NCBI RefSeq assembly: GCF_007565055.1
Contig: NC_044568.1
Span: 39,645,156-39,709,155 of the forward strand
DNA: 64,000 nt
Source of the DNA: Rhinopithecus roxellana
Taxonomy: Eukaryota; Chordata; Mammalia; Primates; Cercopithecidae
Reading direction: 5' to 3'
Shown here: positions 11,166 through 23,980 of the stretch, in pieces
How positions within the stretch are numbered: the first letter of the stretch is position 1
Layout: the number at the start of each line of letters is the position of its first letter
Position numbers and translations under genes: made by a program
The notes under the pieces: model-generated
What the model saw: only the letters and a program-made list of their open reading frames with translations
What the model was told of the DNA's origin: nothing
Database searches by the model: none

Positions 11166-11408
11166 TTGGTTAATGGAAATATCCTAAACAGAAATGCGAA
11201 GAGAGAAATGGATAAAAAGTACAACAGTATCCAAGAACTATACGACAATTTCAGAAGCTGTAATATAGGCATAATTGGAATACTTGAAAGTGAGGAAAGA
11301 AAAAATGGAGTGGAAGAAATATTTGAAGCAATAATGGACAAGGACTTTTCAAAATTAATGACACTAAACCACAGACCTAAAAAGCTAAGAAAGCACCAAA
11401 TAGGCTAA
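11166..11408 (+). pseudogene. L1M ORF1 fragment
   Basis: An 80-codon surviving frame within the ORF1 remnant. It preserves the ORF1p segment around the end of the coiled coil and start of the RRM (ELYDNFRSCNIGIIGILESE, then NGVEEIFEAIMDKDFSKLM and KKLRKHQIG). Upstream and downstream the frame is lost to several shifts and stops. Noncoding today. Confidence 0.7.
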
Positions 11409-13418
11409 TACCCTCTCCCCCAACAAAAGAAAGCCTATATTTGGGGATGTCATATTTAAATCCACAAAATCAAACACAGAGAGATAATCTTGAAATAAGT
11501 CAGTTGGTGGGGGTGGGGGAGACAAGTTACCTATAAGAAGAACAAAGATAAGAATTACAGTAGACCTCTTGCCAGAAATCATGCACTCAAAAAGACAGTA
11601 GAGTGAAATAAAATGTTGAAAGAAAATAAAAACACAAATCTAGAATTCTACATCGAGGAATATTGTGCTTCAAAAGTAAAGAAGGAATGAAGATTTCCTC
11701 AGGGGAAAAAAAAAAATTAAGGAGTTCTTTGTTAGAGACCAGACTTGCCAGAAATGTTAAAAGACTTCCTTCAGGCAGAAGGAAAATGATACAGGTTAGA
11801 AACTTGTTGAAAATGCATATTATAAACTTCAAGGCAACCATCATTTTTGTGAAGAATAGTATCAAGAAAGGATATATAACAGAATCAAATAAAATGCTGT
11901 TAAGAGAAGGCAGGAAAAGTAAAAATTTTAACAATGTAATGCAGAGAAAATAGTTACAACATATTCGTTATTTATCCAGATATGTCAATAATCCTTTTAA
12001 ATGTTAATTATCTAAATGAACCAATTAAAAGACAGAGATTAGTTTTTTTTTTAAAAAAAAGAAACTCACGAAAAGAAACTGACTCTAAATGGAAAAACTC
12101 TGACAAGTTCAAAGTATATAAATCAAGAAAGATAAGCCACGTTAATACTAATCAAAAGAAAGCCGAGTAACTATTAATTTCAGACACAGCAGACCTCAAA
12201 AGAAGGATGATTATCAGGAATAAAAAGGGGCCCTATATAACGGTGAAGTGATCGATTCTACAAAATTACAAAATAATCATAAATGTGTCTGCACCTACCA
12301 ACAGAACATCAAAATATGTGTGGCACAAACAGATAAAACTAAAAGAAAAAAGGACAAACCTGTGATAGTTGGAGATTGCAACACCCATTGTCAGCAAGTG
12401 TTAGATAAATTAGTCAGAAAAAAATCAATGAAAGTATATTTCACCTGAAAAGCACTATTCACCAACTTGATCTCATTGGTTCTTATAGAATATGTCTTTG
12501 AACAACAGCGGAACACACATTCTTCTCAGCTTGCATGGAACATTCACTAAGGTAGACCACATTTTAGGCACAAATCATATCTTAGCAAATATAAAATAAT
12601 AGAAATCATGTACTATCTTTTCTCAATCTACAATGGAATTGAATTATAATTCAATAACAGAAATATAGCTGGAATATCCCCAAAGGTATTTGGAAATTAA
12701 CTAACACACTTCGAAATAACAATGGTCAAAAAGAAGTGTTAAGAGAAATTTAAAAATCTTCTGAAGTAAATGCAAATAGAAACATAATGTATCAAAATGT
12801 ATGGGACACAGAAAAGGCAGTGCTTAGAGAGAAACTGATAGCATGAAATGTATATATAAGAAAATGAAAAATAATTTGAATCAATAACTGAAGCGTCCAC
12901 CTTAAGAAACTAGTAAAATTAGAGCAAGTTAAGCATAAAGCAAGCAGAAGAAAAATAATAAAAATTAGAGCAGAAATTAATGAAATTGTAAACAACAGAA
13001 AACATTTGCTGAACCAAAAGCTGGTTGATCAATGAAATTGGATAAACCTCTAACCAAGAATAAAACAGAGATAACACAAATTATCAGACATAAAATATCA
13101 GAAAGTTTAAAAATGATTTTTTCTACTGATCCAATAAGCATTAAAATGAAAATACAAAAACACTACAAGCAATTCTACACCCACAAATTTAATAAATTAG
13201 TGAAATGAACCAAATCCTTGAATGACATAAACTATGAAAACATATACAAGAGAAAGACAATCTAAATCAATTATTAATAATCTTAAAAATAAATTACCAG
13301 GCCCAGCTGGTTTGCATGGTGAATTATAGGAAACAAGCAAAAATGTGGTACTGACTCTCCTCAATCACTTCCAGAAAATAAAATTAGAAGGAACACTTTC
13401 TGACACATTCGAAAATAT

Positions 13419-14211
13419 CAGTAAGTGTTGGCGAGGACGTGGAGAAAAGAGAATCCCTGCACACTGTGGGAATGTAAATTAGTACAACAATTATGGGAAA
13501 CAGCATGAAGTTTCCTCAAAAAATTAAAAACAGGTCTTGTATGACCCAGCAACCCTACTACTGGGTACGTAGCCAAGTGAAATGAAATCAGAATGTCAAA
13601 GAAATATTTGCACTCTCATGTTTATTGCACCATTATTCACAATAGCCAAGATATGGAATCAACTTAAGTGTCCATCAGTGGATGAACGAAAAGGAAAATA
13701 TGAAATTTATACACAATGGAATACTATTCAGCCTTAAAATGAAGGAAATCCTGTCATTTTTGACATCATGGATGAACTTGGAGGACATTGTGCTGAGTGA
13801 AATAAGCCAGGCACTGCAAGACAAATACCAGGATCTTGCTTATGTATGAAATCAGAAAAAGTCTAACTCACAGAAGCAAAGTAGAACAATGGTTACCAAG
13901 TACTAGGGAGAGAGTGGAGGCAAATTAGTGAGATGTTACTCAAAGGATAAAGAATTTTGGTTAGACAGGAATAATAAGTTCAAGAGATCTATTGTACAAC
14001 ATGATGACGATAATTAATAACAACTGATTATATACTTGAAAATTACTAAGAGAGTAGATTTTGTGTTTTCACGGCAAAAGTAAATTTGCGAAATGATGGC
14101 TGTGTTAATTAGCTTGATGTAACCATTTTACAACATATACCTATTTCAAAACATCATGTTGTACACCACAAGTACATAATTTGTATTTGCCAATTAGAAC
14201 AAGAAAATGTT
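13419..14211 (+). mobile_element. nested L1 3' end inside the older L1M ORF2
   Basis: A second, 5'-truncated L1 in the same orientation. It starts in late ORF2 (GTTGGCGAGGACGTGGAGAA at about 13427) and carries the ORF2 end (PSVDERKGKYEIYTQWNTIQP type, 13673-13735) and a 3'UTR ending near TTGTATTTGCCAATTAGAAC. The host ORF2 breaks at ACTTTCTGACACATTC and resumes at CATTTCCCTAATACCAAAAC, which are adjacent in intact L1. A short shared GAAAAT at 13411-13416 and 14203-14208 may be the remains of the target duplication. Confidence 0.8.
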
Positions 14212-17200
14212 TTAAAGTGAGCATTTCCCTAATACCAAAACCAGATAAAGACATAACAAATAAATTAAATACTAATATCTCTCATGAATACAGATACAAA
14301 AATTATCAATAAAATATTTGCAAATTGATCTAACAGTGGATAAAAAGAATAAACATACCATAACCAGTTGGGAGGTAGTCCAAGCATCCAAGTTTGCTTT
14401 AGCATTCAAAGATTAATAAATGTAACCAATGCAACAGGCTAATGAAAAAAAAGTACATGATTATATTATCTGAAGCAGAAAATTTGACAAAATCCAGTAT
14501 TAATTCATGAGGAAGACTCTCAGCAAACCAACAACACAAGGAAACTTCTTCAACTTGATAAGAACACCTACAAAAACTCTGCCGCAAACATTACACGTAT
14601 TGGCAAGAAACCAGATGCTTTCTTGCTTAGATAGAAAAGAAGGCAAGATGTTTCCTGCCACTATTCTTATTTAACAGTGCACTGAATTACTAGCTGGTAC
14701 AATAAAATAAGAAAGAAAACAAAAGTATACAGACTGGAAGGTAAGAAATAAAGCTTTCTTTGCAGATGATATGATTATTTATCTAGAGTATCCTTCAAAA
14801 ATCATCAAGACAACAAAACTTCTGTAACTAATGAGCAAGTATAGAAGGAGATAGGATATATGGTTAGTGTACAAAAGTCAATTGTTTTCTACATACCAGT
14901 AATGAACAATTGCAATTTGAATTTTAAAATTATCATTTACAACAGCACAAAAATATGGCATATCTAGGTACAAATCTAAGAAAATGCATATAAGATACAT
15001 ATGGGGAAAACTATAAAAATATTGAGAAGAATATAAAAATATCTAAATTAATAAATACTTTGACTGAAATAAATAGATAGTCTAGATTTATGAACTGGAG
15101 GAATCAATCTTGTTAAGATGTCAATTTTTCCCAACGTGCTCTAAAGGGTCAAAGCAATCTCAGTAAAACCCCACCACACTCTTTTGTAGATATTGAAAAA
15201 CTAGTTATAAAGTTTATATGGAAAGAGGAAAGACCTAGAATGTCCAACACAATACTGAAGAAAAACAGAGCTGGGAGATTTACATTACCCAATTTCAGGA
15301 CTTATTAAAAAGGTAGAGTAAATAATACAGTATGCTATGAACTAAAGTAAAAACAACATATAGAAGTATGGAACATAAAAGAGAGACAAGAAATAGACTC
15401 ACAAAATATGGTCAATGTATCTTTGATGAAAGAGTAAAGGCAATTCAAAGAAGAAAGGATGTCTTTACAAGAAATAATCCAGAAACACTGAACACCCTAT
15501 TAAATAATAATGATATACAAAATAATATTAACAAACCTAGAGCCAGACATTAAACCTTGCACAAAAACTCATTTCAATGAATCACAACATCTAAGTTTAA
15601 AATGAAAAACTCTAACACTTTAAAAAGAAAGCATAGGAGAAAATATACATCACCTTGGGTTTAGTGGGGGAAGATTAAAATACAATATCCATAATACACT
15701 ATATAATAGAAAAACCCATAAATAGTACATTATTAACATTATGATTTAAAAACTATCTGCAAAAGATTCTATTAAGGAAATTAAATACAAGCCATAGGCA
15801 GGGAGAAAATATCTGCAAAAGACGTATCTAATGAAGAATTTGTATCCAAAGTAGACAAAGAATTCTAAAAACTCATGATAAAAATAACTAAAATATAGAT
15901 AAAGGATTTAAGACACCACCAAAGAAGATATACAAGTGGCAGATGAAAGCATATGAAATGAAAGCATATGAAAAGATATTGAAAATCACTTGTCATTAGG
16001 GAATTAATTTTTTTAAAAATGTGATACCACTCTCCACCTGTTAGAATGGCTAAAATCCAAAAGCTTAACAATAGCAATTACTGGTGAGGATGTGAAAGAA
16101 TGGGAACTTTCATCCATTGCTGACAGGAATGACAAATGGTACAGCCACTTTGGAAGACAGCTTGGCAGATTTTTACAAAACTGTACAAAATCTTATTATA
16201 TAATTCAGCAGTCATACTGCTAGGCATTTACCCAACTAATTTCAAAATTTATGTCCACACAGAAACTGGCACACAAATGTTTACAGCAGCTTTATTTGTA
16301 TCATAAAAATGGAAGCAACTAAGATGTTCTGCCAAGAAAGGATCGGTAAATAAACTGTGGAGCATTCATACAACAGAATATTATCCAGCGATTTAAAAAA
16401 AATGAACTAACAAGCCCTGAAATGACATGGATGAATCTTAAATGCATATTGCTAATCAAAATAAGTCAGTCTGAAAAAGCTATATACTATACTATTGCAG
16501 TTATATGACATTCTGGAAAATGCAAAACTACAGAGAACATGAAGAGATCAGTGCTTGCCAGGAACACAGTGGGTGGGGAAAAGGACAGGGCTAAATAAAT
16601 AGAACACTGAACATGCTCAGGGTGGTGAAACCATTCTGTAAGCCACTGTAATGATGACTATAATGATGAATATACTTAATATATTCACATTTTTAAAAAT
16701 GAATATACTTAACCTATGCAAATTTTTAAAAAAATTAAGAGGCTGGAGATTCCCAAGATCCAGTGTAGAATGTGACAAAAAACAATTCATTACAGATTTA
16801 TGAAACAACCTCACTGAAGTGGGTGGTGGGATAGGTGGAATAAGTTGCTGATACAAGTAACTTTAAATGTGAATAAAGTCTGTAGGACTAGAGACAAAAG
16901 GAACTATACATAAGCACTATATTCTAGTTGATAAAGTTGCTCCCCATAAGTGTACAAGTTAATGGTTCTAAAACCACTACGTCATGTATACTGGAATTGA
17001 ACAATTAAGTACATGGATGGCAGAGGTAGAAGCAAATTTTTTCACTGTTGGAAAGGGATATTGCAGATAAGTAATGGAAATTGAAAAGAACATTTTATGT
17101 AGTAATGGATCTGAATTGGAGACCTCAGTATAAACTCATGTTTAGCTTATCATAGGCACAGAAATGCTTGCAGGTATGTGTGTGTGCATGGGTTAGCATA

Positions 17201-17419
17201 CACATATACCTCCTTGCTTTGTCAACTGAGAGGTCCTGGAAGCTGTAATATCTCAGTAGCAATGAGCATATCCAATACTCAGAACTTGGTTTTTAATATC
17301 ATTATCCAATAAAAAGAAAGAGGATTTCTCTGAGAAATGTCTAATTTTAGGACTGAGATAAGGCATATACAAGATGAACCTGGAACATCTTATAGATCCA
17401 GAAGGTAAGGAAGTGATAA

Positions 17420-17422
<3 letters not shown>

Positions 17423-17451
<29 letters not shown>
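17423..17451. repeat. (CA)n microsatellite
   Basis: About 14 dinucleotide units of AC within the L1M 3'UTR. The 64-codon minus frame starting MCVCVCVC is an artefact of this tract. Confidence 0.95.
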
Positions 17452-17452
<1 letters not shown>

Positions 17453-18627
17453 CACTGAGGTATGTGAAAGGGACACAAGAGCAAACTAGAAGAACTCACA
17501 GTGACCAAAGCTGGAACAATTTGAGCAACATCATAAAGTAGTTATGAATTATAATCCAAAATATAATATAAATGTCTATAAGTCTAAACTGATATAAATG
17601 ATTAAATAAATAGATAGTAAATGGGAGACACACAAACCTCCAATGCAGAAGAATTGCAGTTTGTGAAGACACTTCACCTTTAAAGAAGCAGAGCAAATCT
17701 CCTCACTCAAGTGTTGATTACACATAACAACTGCCTTCCAAAGAATACAGTGTGGAATAGGAGAAAAAAGGAATAACTTTCCAATGGAGACACCTGACAA
17801 ACACAACATCTACAGGTGATTAATATTAACATCAACTGTGGTAAGTCATGTTGAAAGTATGTGCCCTTGATATGATGTGATGAGAATGGTATTTTACTTC
17901 TATAATCTTCATCTGAAAACCCAAAATTCCAGTCAAATTATGAGAAAAGCTTCAGACAAATCCCAATTGAAGGATAGTCTACAAGATAACTGACCAGTAA
18001 TTCTCAAAACTCTCAAGGTCATTATAAATAAAGAACGTCTGAGAAACTGTCACAGGAAAGGAGTCTGATATAACATGATTACTAAATGGAATTTGGTATC
18101 CTGGATGGGATCCTAGAAGAAAAAAAGAGACATTTAGGGAAAAATCAGTAAATCTGAATAATGTATGAAATTAAGTTAACGATAATGTATCAATATTGGT
18201 TCATTAATTGTGACAAGTGTACTGTTCTAATATAACATGTTATAATAGAAGAAACAGAATATGGAATATGTAGACCATCTCTGTATTATATTTACAATGA
18301 TATTTGTAAATATAAAAGTGTTCTAAATTTTAAAGACTATTTAAAATAAAAGAATATGGCAGCCATCTTCAAATATTGGAGAGGATCTCACATGAAAACA
18401 GTTGTGTTCTCCACTGCGCTTTCCAAGATTAGATCTAAATTAATGTGTGGTCACACTCCAGACATATAACAAAAAATGACAATTTCACATTGCACACACA
18501 CACATCTTTATTTAGAAAAGCTTGACCCAGATGGTAGTGAGATATCAGAAGAATTTTTTAAAAGGCTGGATGATGAACAGTGATGTGGTACTATAATTCT
18601 AGCAGCACATGGACGTTATATTACCGT

Positions 18628-18832
18628 CTATTATGGCCTGTGGGCTGGCCACCTGTTTTTGTAAATAAAGTGTTATGGGAACACAACCATGATTGTTTGT
18701 TTATGTATTGTCTATGGCTGCTTTTATACTATAATGGCAGAGTTGAGTAGTGATAATAGAGTATGACTTTCAAAGCTCACCATATTTATTACTGGTCCTT
18801 TACAATGAAACTTTGCCAATCCCTGCATTAGA
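18628..18832 (+). mobile_element. hAT-type MER DNA transposon fossil
   Basis: Matches a common non-autonomous MER-class element: GGCCTGTGGGCTGGCC, then CTGTTTTTGTAAATAAAG, ATTGTCTATGGCTGCTTTTA, GGCAGAGTTGAGTAGT, and CCTTTACAATGAAACTTTGC close to its end. About 15-20% diverged by eye. The exact MER name is not resolved. Confidence 0.75.
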
Positions 18833-21800
18833 AAATATCACCAACATTTTGGGCCTTTAATTACCATAATTCCACATTCTCTTCCTCTCCACATGAGCCC
18901 AGGTTGAATGCTTATCTGTTATCAATATTCAATCCACATTTACTCTATTGAAGGTTCTGCTTAATACGCTGTGCTTGCCAGCATGGCCTATCAACTTAAC
19001 TAAAAAGAAGACAAACATTGCCTCCAAATAAGCAATGATGATCACACAAAACCATGACATCAAATGTCTCATCTATCTGGTCCCTGAGGACAGGTGTAAA
19101 AAGTGAATAACCAGATAAGCAGTGAAGCATGTAATATTACTGCATGCAACATTACCCATAGCACATTGTTTTAAATCCATTTCTGCCACTTTCACCCAAG
19201 ACTTCATCTCCTACCAAAAGTAGAAAGGTGACACTAATGCTACAAAACATGTGGTTTCATAAGCATAGAAAGTATGAGTTGTTTATTCTTTGTCTCCAAT
19301 TTTTCTAACAGAAATATCCTTCCTTCCTTCCCTTGCCTTCCTTCCTCCCTTCCATTCATCTTCTCTTCTTTTCTATTTCCCTTGTAATAATTTCTTTGTT
19401 CATTTATCTTTTGAAAATGTATTGTGTATAAAAGTGACATCCAGAGTCAATGACACAACTTCTTCCCTAAGGAACTCATCTCATTTTGGAATAGTCTGAG
19501 AACTCCTCCAAAATGTATTATGACTTATTAAGTAGTATAACAAAGGTACAAATAAGGCCCTATTACGAAAGATTTTCAGAGGAATTGAGGTGTGTGCAAC
19601 ATTTTTTATTGCTTACTCCTACAAGTACCAAATAAAGAAGATATTTGGCCTTAACGTTTTAGCACAGAGCTTCAAGACTCACTCACTGCTTCCCACATAA
19701 AAGTGGATTGAAAAAATAATAAAGTACGATTAATCATTATGCTTATAGCACATGGAAGTTCACAAGTCATTTTTATATTCAATATTCCAAAGACAGGCTT
19801 GTGCAAAACAAAAGATCTAGCAGACAGAAGAGGTGAGTATGTGGTATATACGCACCCCTGCTGTCATTTTATACCCAAATCTCTGTTTCATAATGCTCTT
19901 TCCCACAGAGTTCATTCATGACTTACATCTCTCTTCTCAGCAGGAGGCTCTACAGCCCCACAAAATCTGACATGCAGGTTGAAAAAAGTGTGCAATCTTT
20001 TCTGTAAATTATATCTTAAAAATATGAAAGCTACTATGTAATGGCACCTGTTGCTTGGAAAGTGTAATCAAGTGAGAGTGAGTAAAAGAGAATGAGAATG
20101 AGTAAGCTGTGTAACTCTGGGGCTTTTATGTGCAGCTCCTAGAACCTTATTTTTATCAAACTGAATTTGCCTTGAGGGTAATTATTACATCCTGCAATCC
20201 TTGTTTTCCCAGCCTATCACAATGTTCAGTACCGAAGTGCTCAAGTGAGTTTGGCTTAATTGAATGAAGTTTATTTTTCCTTGATAGTATCAATTCTCCT
20301 CAGCATCCCCTGGTGACAATGTCTCCCTTGATATCTTAGGGGCCTTTTCTTTATTTGCCAGGGCTAAATTCTACAGCTTTGAATAGTCATGGATTTGACG
20401 TCACTGGTCTTTTTAAGTTATGCTGGCTCTACCTGTTATTTCTGAAGAAGTGGGCTTGCTTTGTCAGGAAATGGGGTTGGATAGTTTTCTCATCAATTAT
20501 TCTCTTTACTCTTTGCACTGCTCTTCTTTCTACCAATGTTGTTCTACCTGTCAGGAAAAAAGATCATCACCTCCAGGATTAATATTTTCTGATTTGGTGC
20601 CAAAGATGTAAGCTTTTCTCTTTTAGGATCTCACTCTAAACTTAGTGTCACATTTACTTTGCACATACAAATCTCCATAATTTTCATCCCATCCAAAACT
20701 TCACAATGCTTTTCTTCTTATTTTAAGTTGTCTATTAAAGAAAATGTAAAAACTGATGCAACTCTCAATTCCACTCCTAGCCAGATTTCTCCCTAAAGCC
20801 TCCATTTAGAGTAGGCTGATATAAATGACTCTGGATTAAACCCAATGTACCATTTCACAAGACGTAAAACTCCAAATACATGTCCCCCCCTTTTCAAGGG
20901 GCATCTTTGCTCCACCCTACAATGGGTTGAACTTGAGGGTATACAGTATTTTAGACTAAGCCAAGTATTTAATAGATGAGTTATCAGCATAACAGAGATA
21001 CTCTCAGATAGATCAAGGGGACTGATACTCTTCCTTCCCAAGGGTCTCACATCCAGAGCAAACCATCCTGTCTATAATACTAGAACTGTGTTTCCAAGAA
21101 AGTATTGTAGCAATATGAAGGTCACTTTGGTAGTAAGTCCCTCCCCTATTATCTATGATTTAAAATAATTAAGGCCAGTTCATAGTAATTTTTTGGACCC
21201 TATCTGCTCTTTACAATTATAAATATCAAGACTCCAAAGTGCCCCCATGAAAATCAATATTGGTCAAAAATCACTTATCTGGACATTTAATTATCTCATT
21301 CTGTCTCACTGTCACCTCTACATCATAAATTCTCTGAGGCTCAGTACCTTCACTTATAAAATCAGTATTATTATATTCTCCTTCCCAAAGGATCATTTAA
21401 AAATCCAAAACAAGTTAATGCAAGAAAAATATTTCTCACAATGATGTGCATTTATCAAGGGCTCAATAAATAGTAAGTGCGTTGTACAATATAGAAAATC
21501 TGGAAAAGGTCCTTAAGGGAACAATCTATTTTCTTTTCATATAGATAAGAATGAGAAAGTATCTTTTAACTTTCTCACCAAAACACTTTTTATAAATAAG
21601 CAAATGGTCCATTTGGCCAGGGAAATACTACTTTGTAAAAAATCTAAGCCAGCCATGGAAGATGACTAGTTAGATCAATTTTTCACCATATTAAGACACA
21701 AAAAAATTTACTTTATGAAGGGAACAGCTTTGAAAATGTTAAAATTTCAAGTTATTTCATTTCCTTTCCCCTTTACTCTTCAAAGTTACAAATGTTGAGA

Positions 21801-22755
21801 CTCCTAAATGCTCTGTGAGTTGCAACATTCATATTATTTCTGTTAAAAATTCTCTAGCTGAAAATCTTCTGGCTTAGAAATATGTTCAATATTCTTTGTG
21901 CACAACTGAGTATCAGAAAAAAAAAAAAGCAAAAAGAGCTCAGGATTTCTAAACTGTATGTTGCAGAGGGCATGCACTGAGGTCAATTACTCTTTGCTAA
22001 AAGGGAGTCTCTTGGATATTCACTCAGAATCCATGTATTCCTGTCTTGCCACAATTGTGATAATGGTTGCTATTTGATATCTTGGTTTACAAAATACTTT
22101 TAGTATCAAATTAAAAATATCAGTTACCGGAGTGTTCTGGGTTGAGCTCATATATATGCAAACCTATTCCCAAAGGCTGGGGGAGATGAGAGGCCAATGA
22201 AAGGGGCTGACAAATCCAGTTTTTCAGAAAGAAATAAAGGAATAGGGACTAATGAACAGAAATGATGCCTTGGGTGACTGTGAGACAGTGGATCCTCTAT
22301 ATTCACCACCCAGAAAATAGCCTTTAAGTAGTAAGCTTTTAGGATAAGCCAGGTGAAGCTGGTCATGTCTTCAGACTTTCTTGTCAAAGGATCATGAACA
22401 TTTGGGGAGGTTAGAGAAGCATCTTTATGAGGTGTTATCCATGCTACAGGCACTGTTTAAAGACCTTCCTGTAGAACACCTATGTGAGAGTCAGACAGTG
22501 GTCATCATGGCAGTTTTGCTTCAAGGTGGCATTACTCTCACCATGCAACATGCTGTTTTCCTACACCTGAGTTAGGCACACTAAAAGATATTAAGAAATT
22601 TAAAGGAACAGGAAAAGAAAGAAGTAACAGACTAATACTAAAATTAATCAGAAGAATTTCAATGTGAGGAACATTGAGAGAACAAACACTTAAGAATCCA
22701 AACACCACCACTGTTCACCGGGAAAGTAATTATCATTGTTTGAAAAATTAACCTG
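18833..22755. other. long unassigned noncoding stretch with a CCTT repeat
   Basis: Nearly 4 kb without a recognised gene. A pyrimidine-rich (CCTT)n stretch lies at 19317-19357. Frames of 60-101 codons (e.g. 20355-20582, 20793-21050, 22148-22453) show no domain, no splice-consistent context and no similarity that I recognise. GAGTGAGTAAAAGAGAATGAGAATGAGTAAG at 20075-20105 is a short GAGTAA-like simple repeat, described here by position rather than as a unit. Confidence 0.4.
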
Positions 22756-23012
22756 GGTGATATCAGCAACATGACAGAAGAGTAGGCTCTGGACTCTCCC
22801 TCTAGCTACAGATACACTGAATAAACAGCTACACATGGATCAATACCTCTAAGAGAAATCCATAAACTAGTTGAGAGTCTCCTGCACACTTGGTAAATGA
22901 GAAAACTATTCCACACTGACATGGGTAGAAAATGGGTAAGACACACAGTTTTGTCATAAATCTCATTCTCAGCACAGCACCGTACAACTGGGAGGGAATC
23001 CTCAACTCCAAG

Positions 23013-23980
23013 CTTCTCCCTGAGGAGCAAAGAGTGTGTTGAGACTACACATCTAGCACTACAACTTTTATCATTGCTACCCAAGGGACTGGCTCCAAGC
23101 CCACTCACCTGTCTCTGAATGAGGTTCAGCATTTACCAGTCTCCATGGACCACAAAGAAACAAGAGGCGGCTTTAAACAGCTACACAGAACTTTCCTTGC
23201 CTTTTCCTCCTAGCTCATCACTGAGCAAGCAAGCAATAAAGCTGAACTCTCAGCTTCTCCCTGGAAGAGGTTAGACCACACATTCAATGTCCTGACTTTT
23301 CTAGCTGCTTCCAGAGGATCTGGCTTCTAACTTGCCTGTCTCCAGGAACTGACAGGGCAAGAAATCACCAGTTTGCTTGAAATTGAATGGGTATGTGGAC
23401 TCTTCCTGTGGCCTAGAGATTGAACAGGCATGTGAGCACTTCCCTTGGCTCCTCCCTTCAGCTCATTCCATTGATAAAACCAAGAATGCAGCTTCTCACC
23501 ATAAGGAACTGAGCTACACATCATTTGCTCCAACTTTTCTAGCTGCTACCCAAGGACTGACCTCTAACTTGCCTGTCTCTGAGAACTGATGGGGGCCAGC
23601 ATTTGTTAGGTCTGTGGGGGACAGAGAGCAAAGCAGTGGTTTGAAATTGCATATGGTCAGAAGGAGAATGCAGACATTTGCCACAATTCTTCTCCATGCT
23701 CACTACAAACAGATGATAAACTTCAACTCCTAGCTTCTCGCTGATGAAAGAAGGAATTGGGCCATGCATCTCGCTGATGAAAGAAGGAATTGGGCCATGC
23801 ATCTAGCACCTCAACTTTTCTGTCTGCTACTCAAGAAACTGGCTTCTGTCTCACCTGTGTTGGTGCACTGATGGAATTTGGCATACTCTCGTTTACTGGG
23901 AGCTACTAAAAACAAAGGCAGCGGTTTGGACAAGCACCAAAGAAGGCAAGCACTTGGAAGAAGGCAAACAGAATCTCTGT
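23013..23980 (+). repeat. about 240-bp tandem repeats in an L1M 5'UTR
   Basis: Four diverged units begin at CTTCTC boxes at 23013, 23254, 23492 and 23734 (spacing 241, 238, 242). Each has a box ending in CAACTTTTCTAGCTGCTACC or close to it, then ACTGGCTTCTAACTTGCCTG-like sequence and AACTGATGG. Tandem 5'UTR units (promoter monomer-like) are known for some L1 lineages. The fourth unit contains an extra perfect 33-bp duplication. Confidence 0.75.
23736..23801. repeat. perfect 33-bp tandem duplication
   Basis: Two identical 33-bp copies, 23736-23768 and 23769-23801, each beginning TCTCGCTGATGAAAGAAGG and ending GGGCCATGCA. Zero mismatches in otherwise old, diverged sequence, so this is a recent slippage or replication duplication. 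Confidence 0.95.

Larger units (their letters stand above)
10080..18355 (+). mobile_element. ancient L1M-type LINE-1, near full length, interrupted
   Basis: Heavily mutated plus-strand L1 with 5'UTR (to about 10950), ORF1 remnant (about 10960-11935; a stretch at 11166-11408 keeps ELYDNFRSCNIGIIGILESE), and ORF2 remnant from about 11975 (ILLNVNYLNEPIKRQR, endonuclease start). The endonuclease motif VIVGDCNT is near 12364-12390, KLPGPAGLHGEL matching the RT entry block is near 13292-13326, and the RT core FADDM is intact at 14759-14773. The end of ORF2 (RYHLTPVRMAK type) is near 16020. A long L1M-class 3'UTR runs to about 18355 with the typical end. ORF2 is split by a nested L1 at 13419-14211, and a (CA)n microsatellite sits in the 3'UTR. 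Subfamily is uncertain (L1MC/D/E range); the 5' edge is approximate. Confidence 0.85.

Noticed and set aside
22148..22453. 101-codon minus frame
   Set aside because: No domain, signal or similarity recognised, isolated in AT-rich DNA; compatible with chance.
23013..23980. Regular ~240-bp repeats as a CRISPR-like array or satellite
   Set aside because: Units are long, strongly diverged and embedded in an L1M 5'UTR; a primate nuclear context rules out CRISPR.
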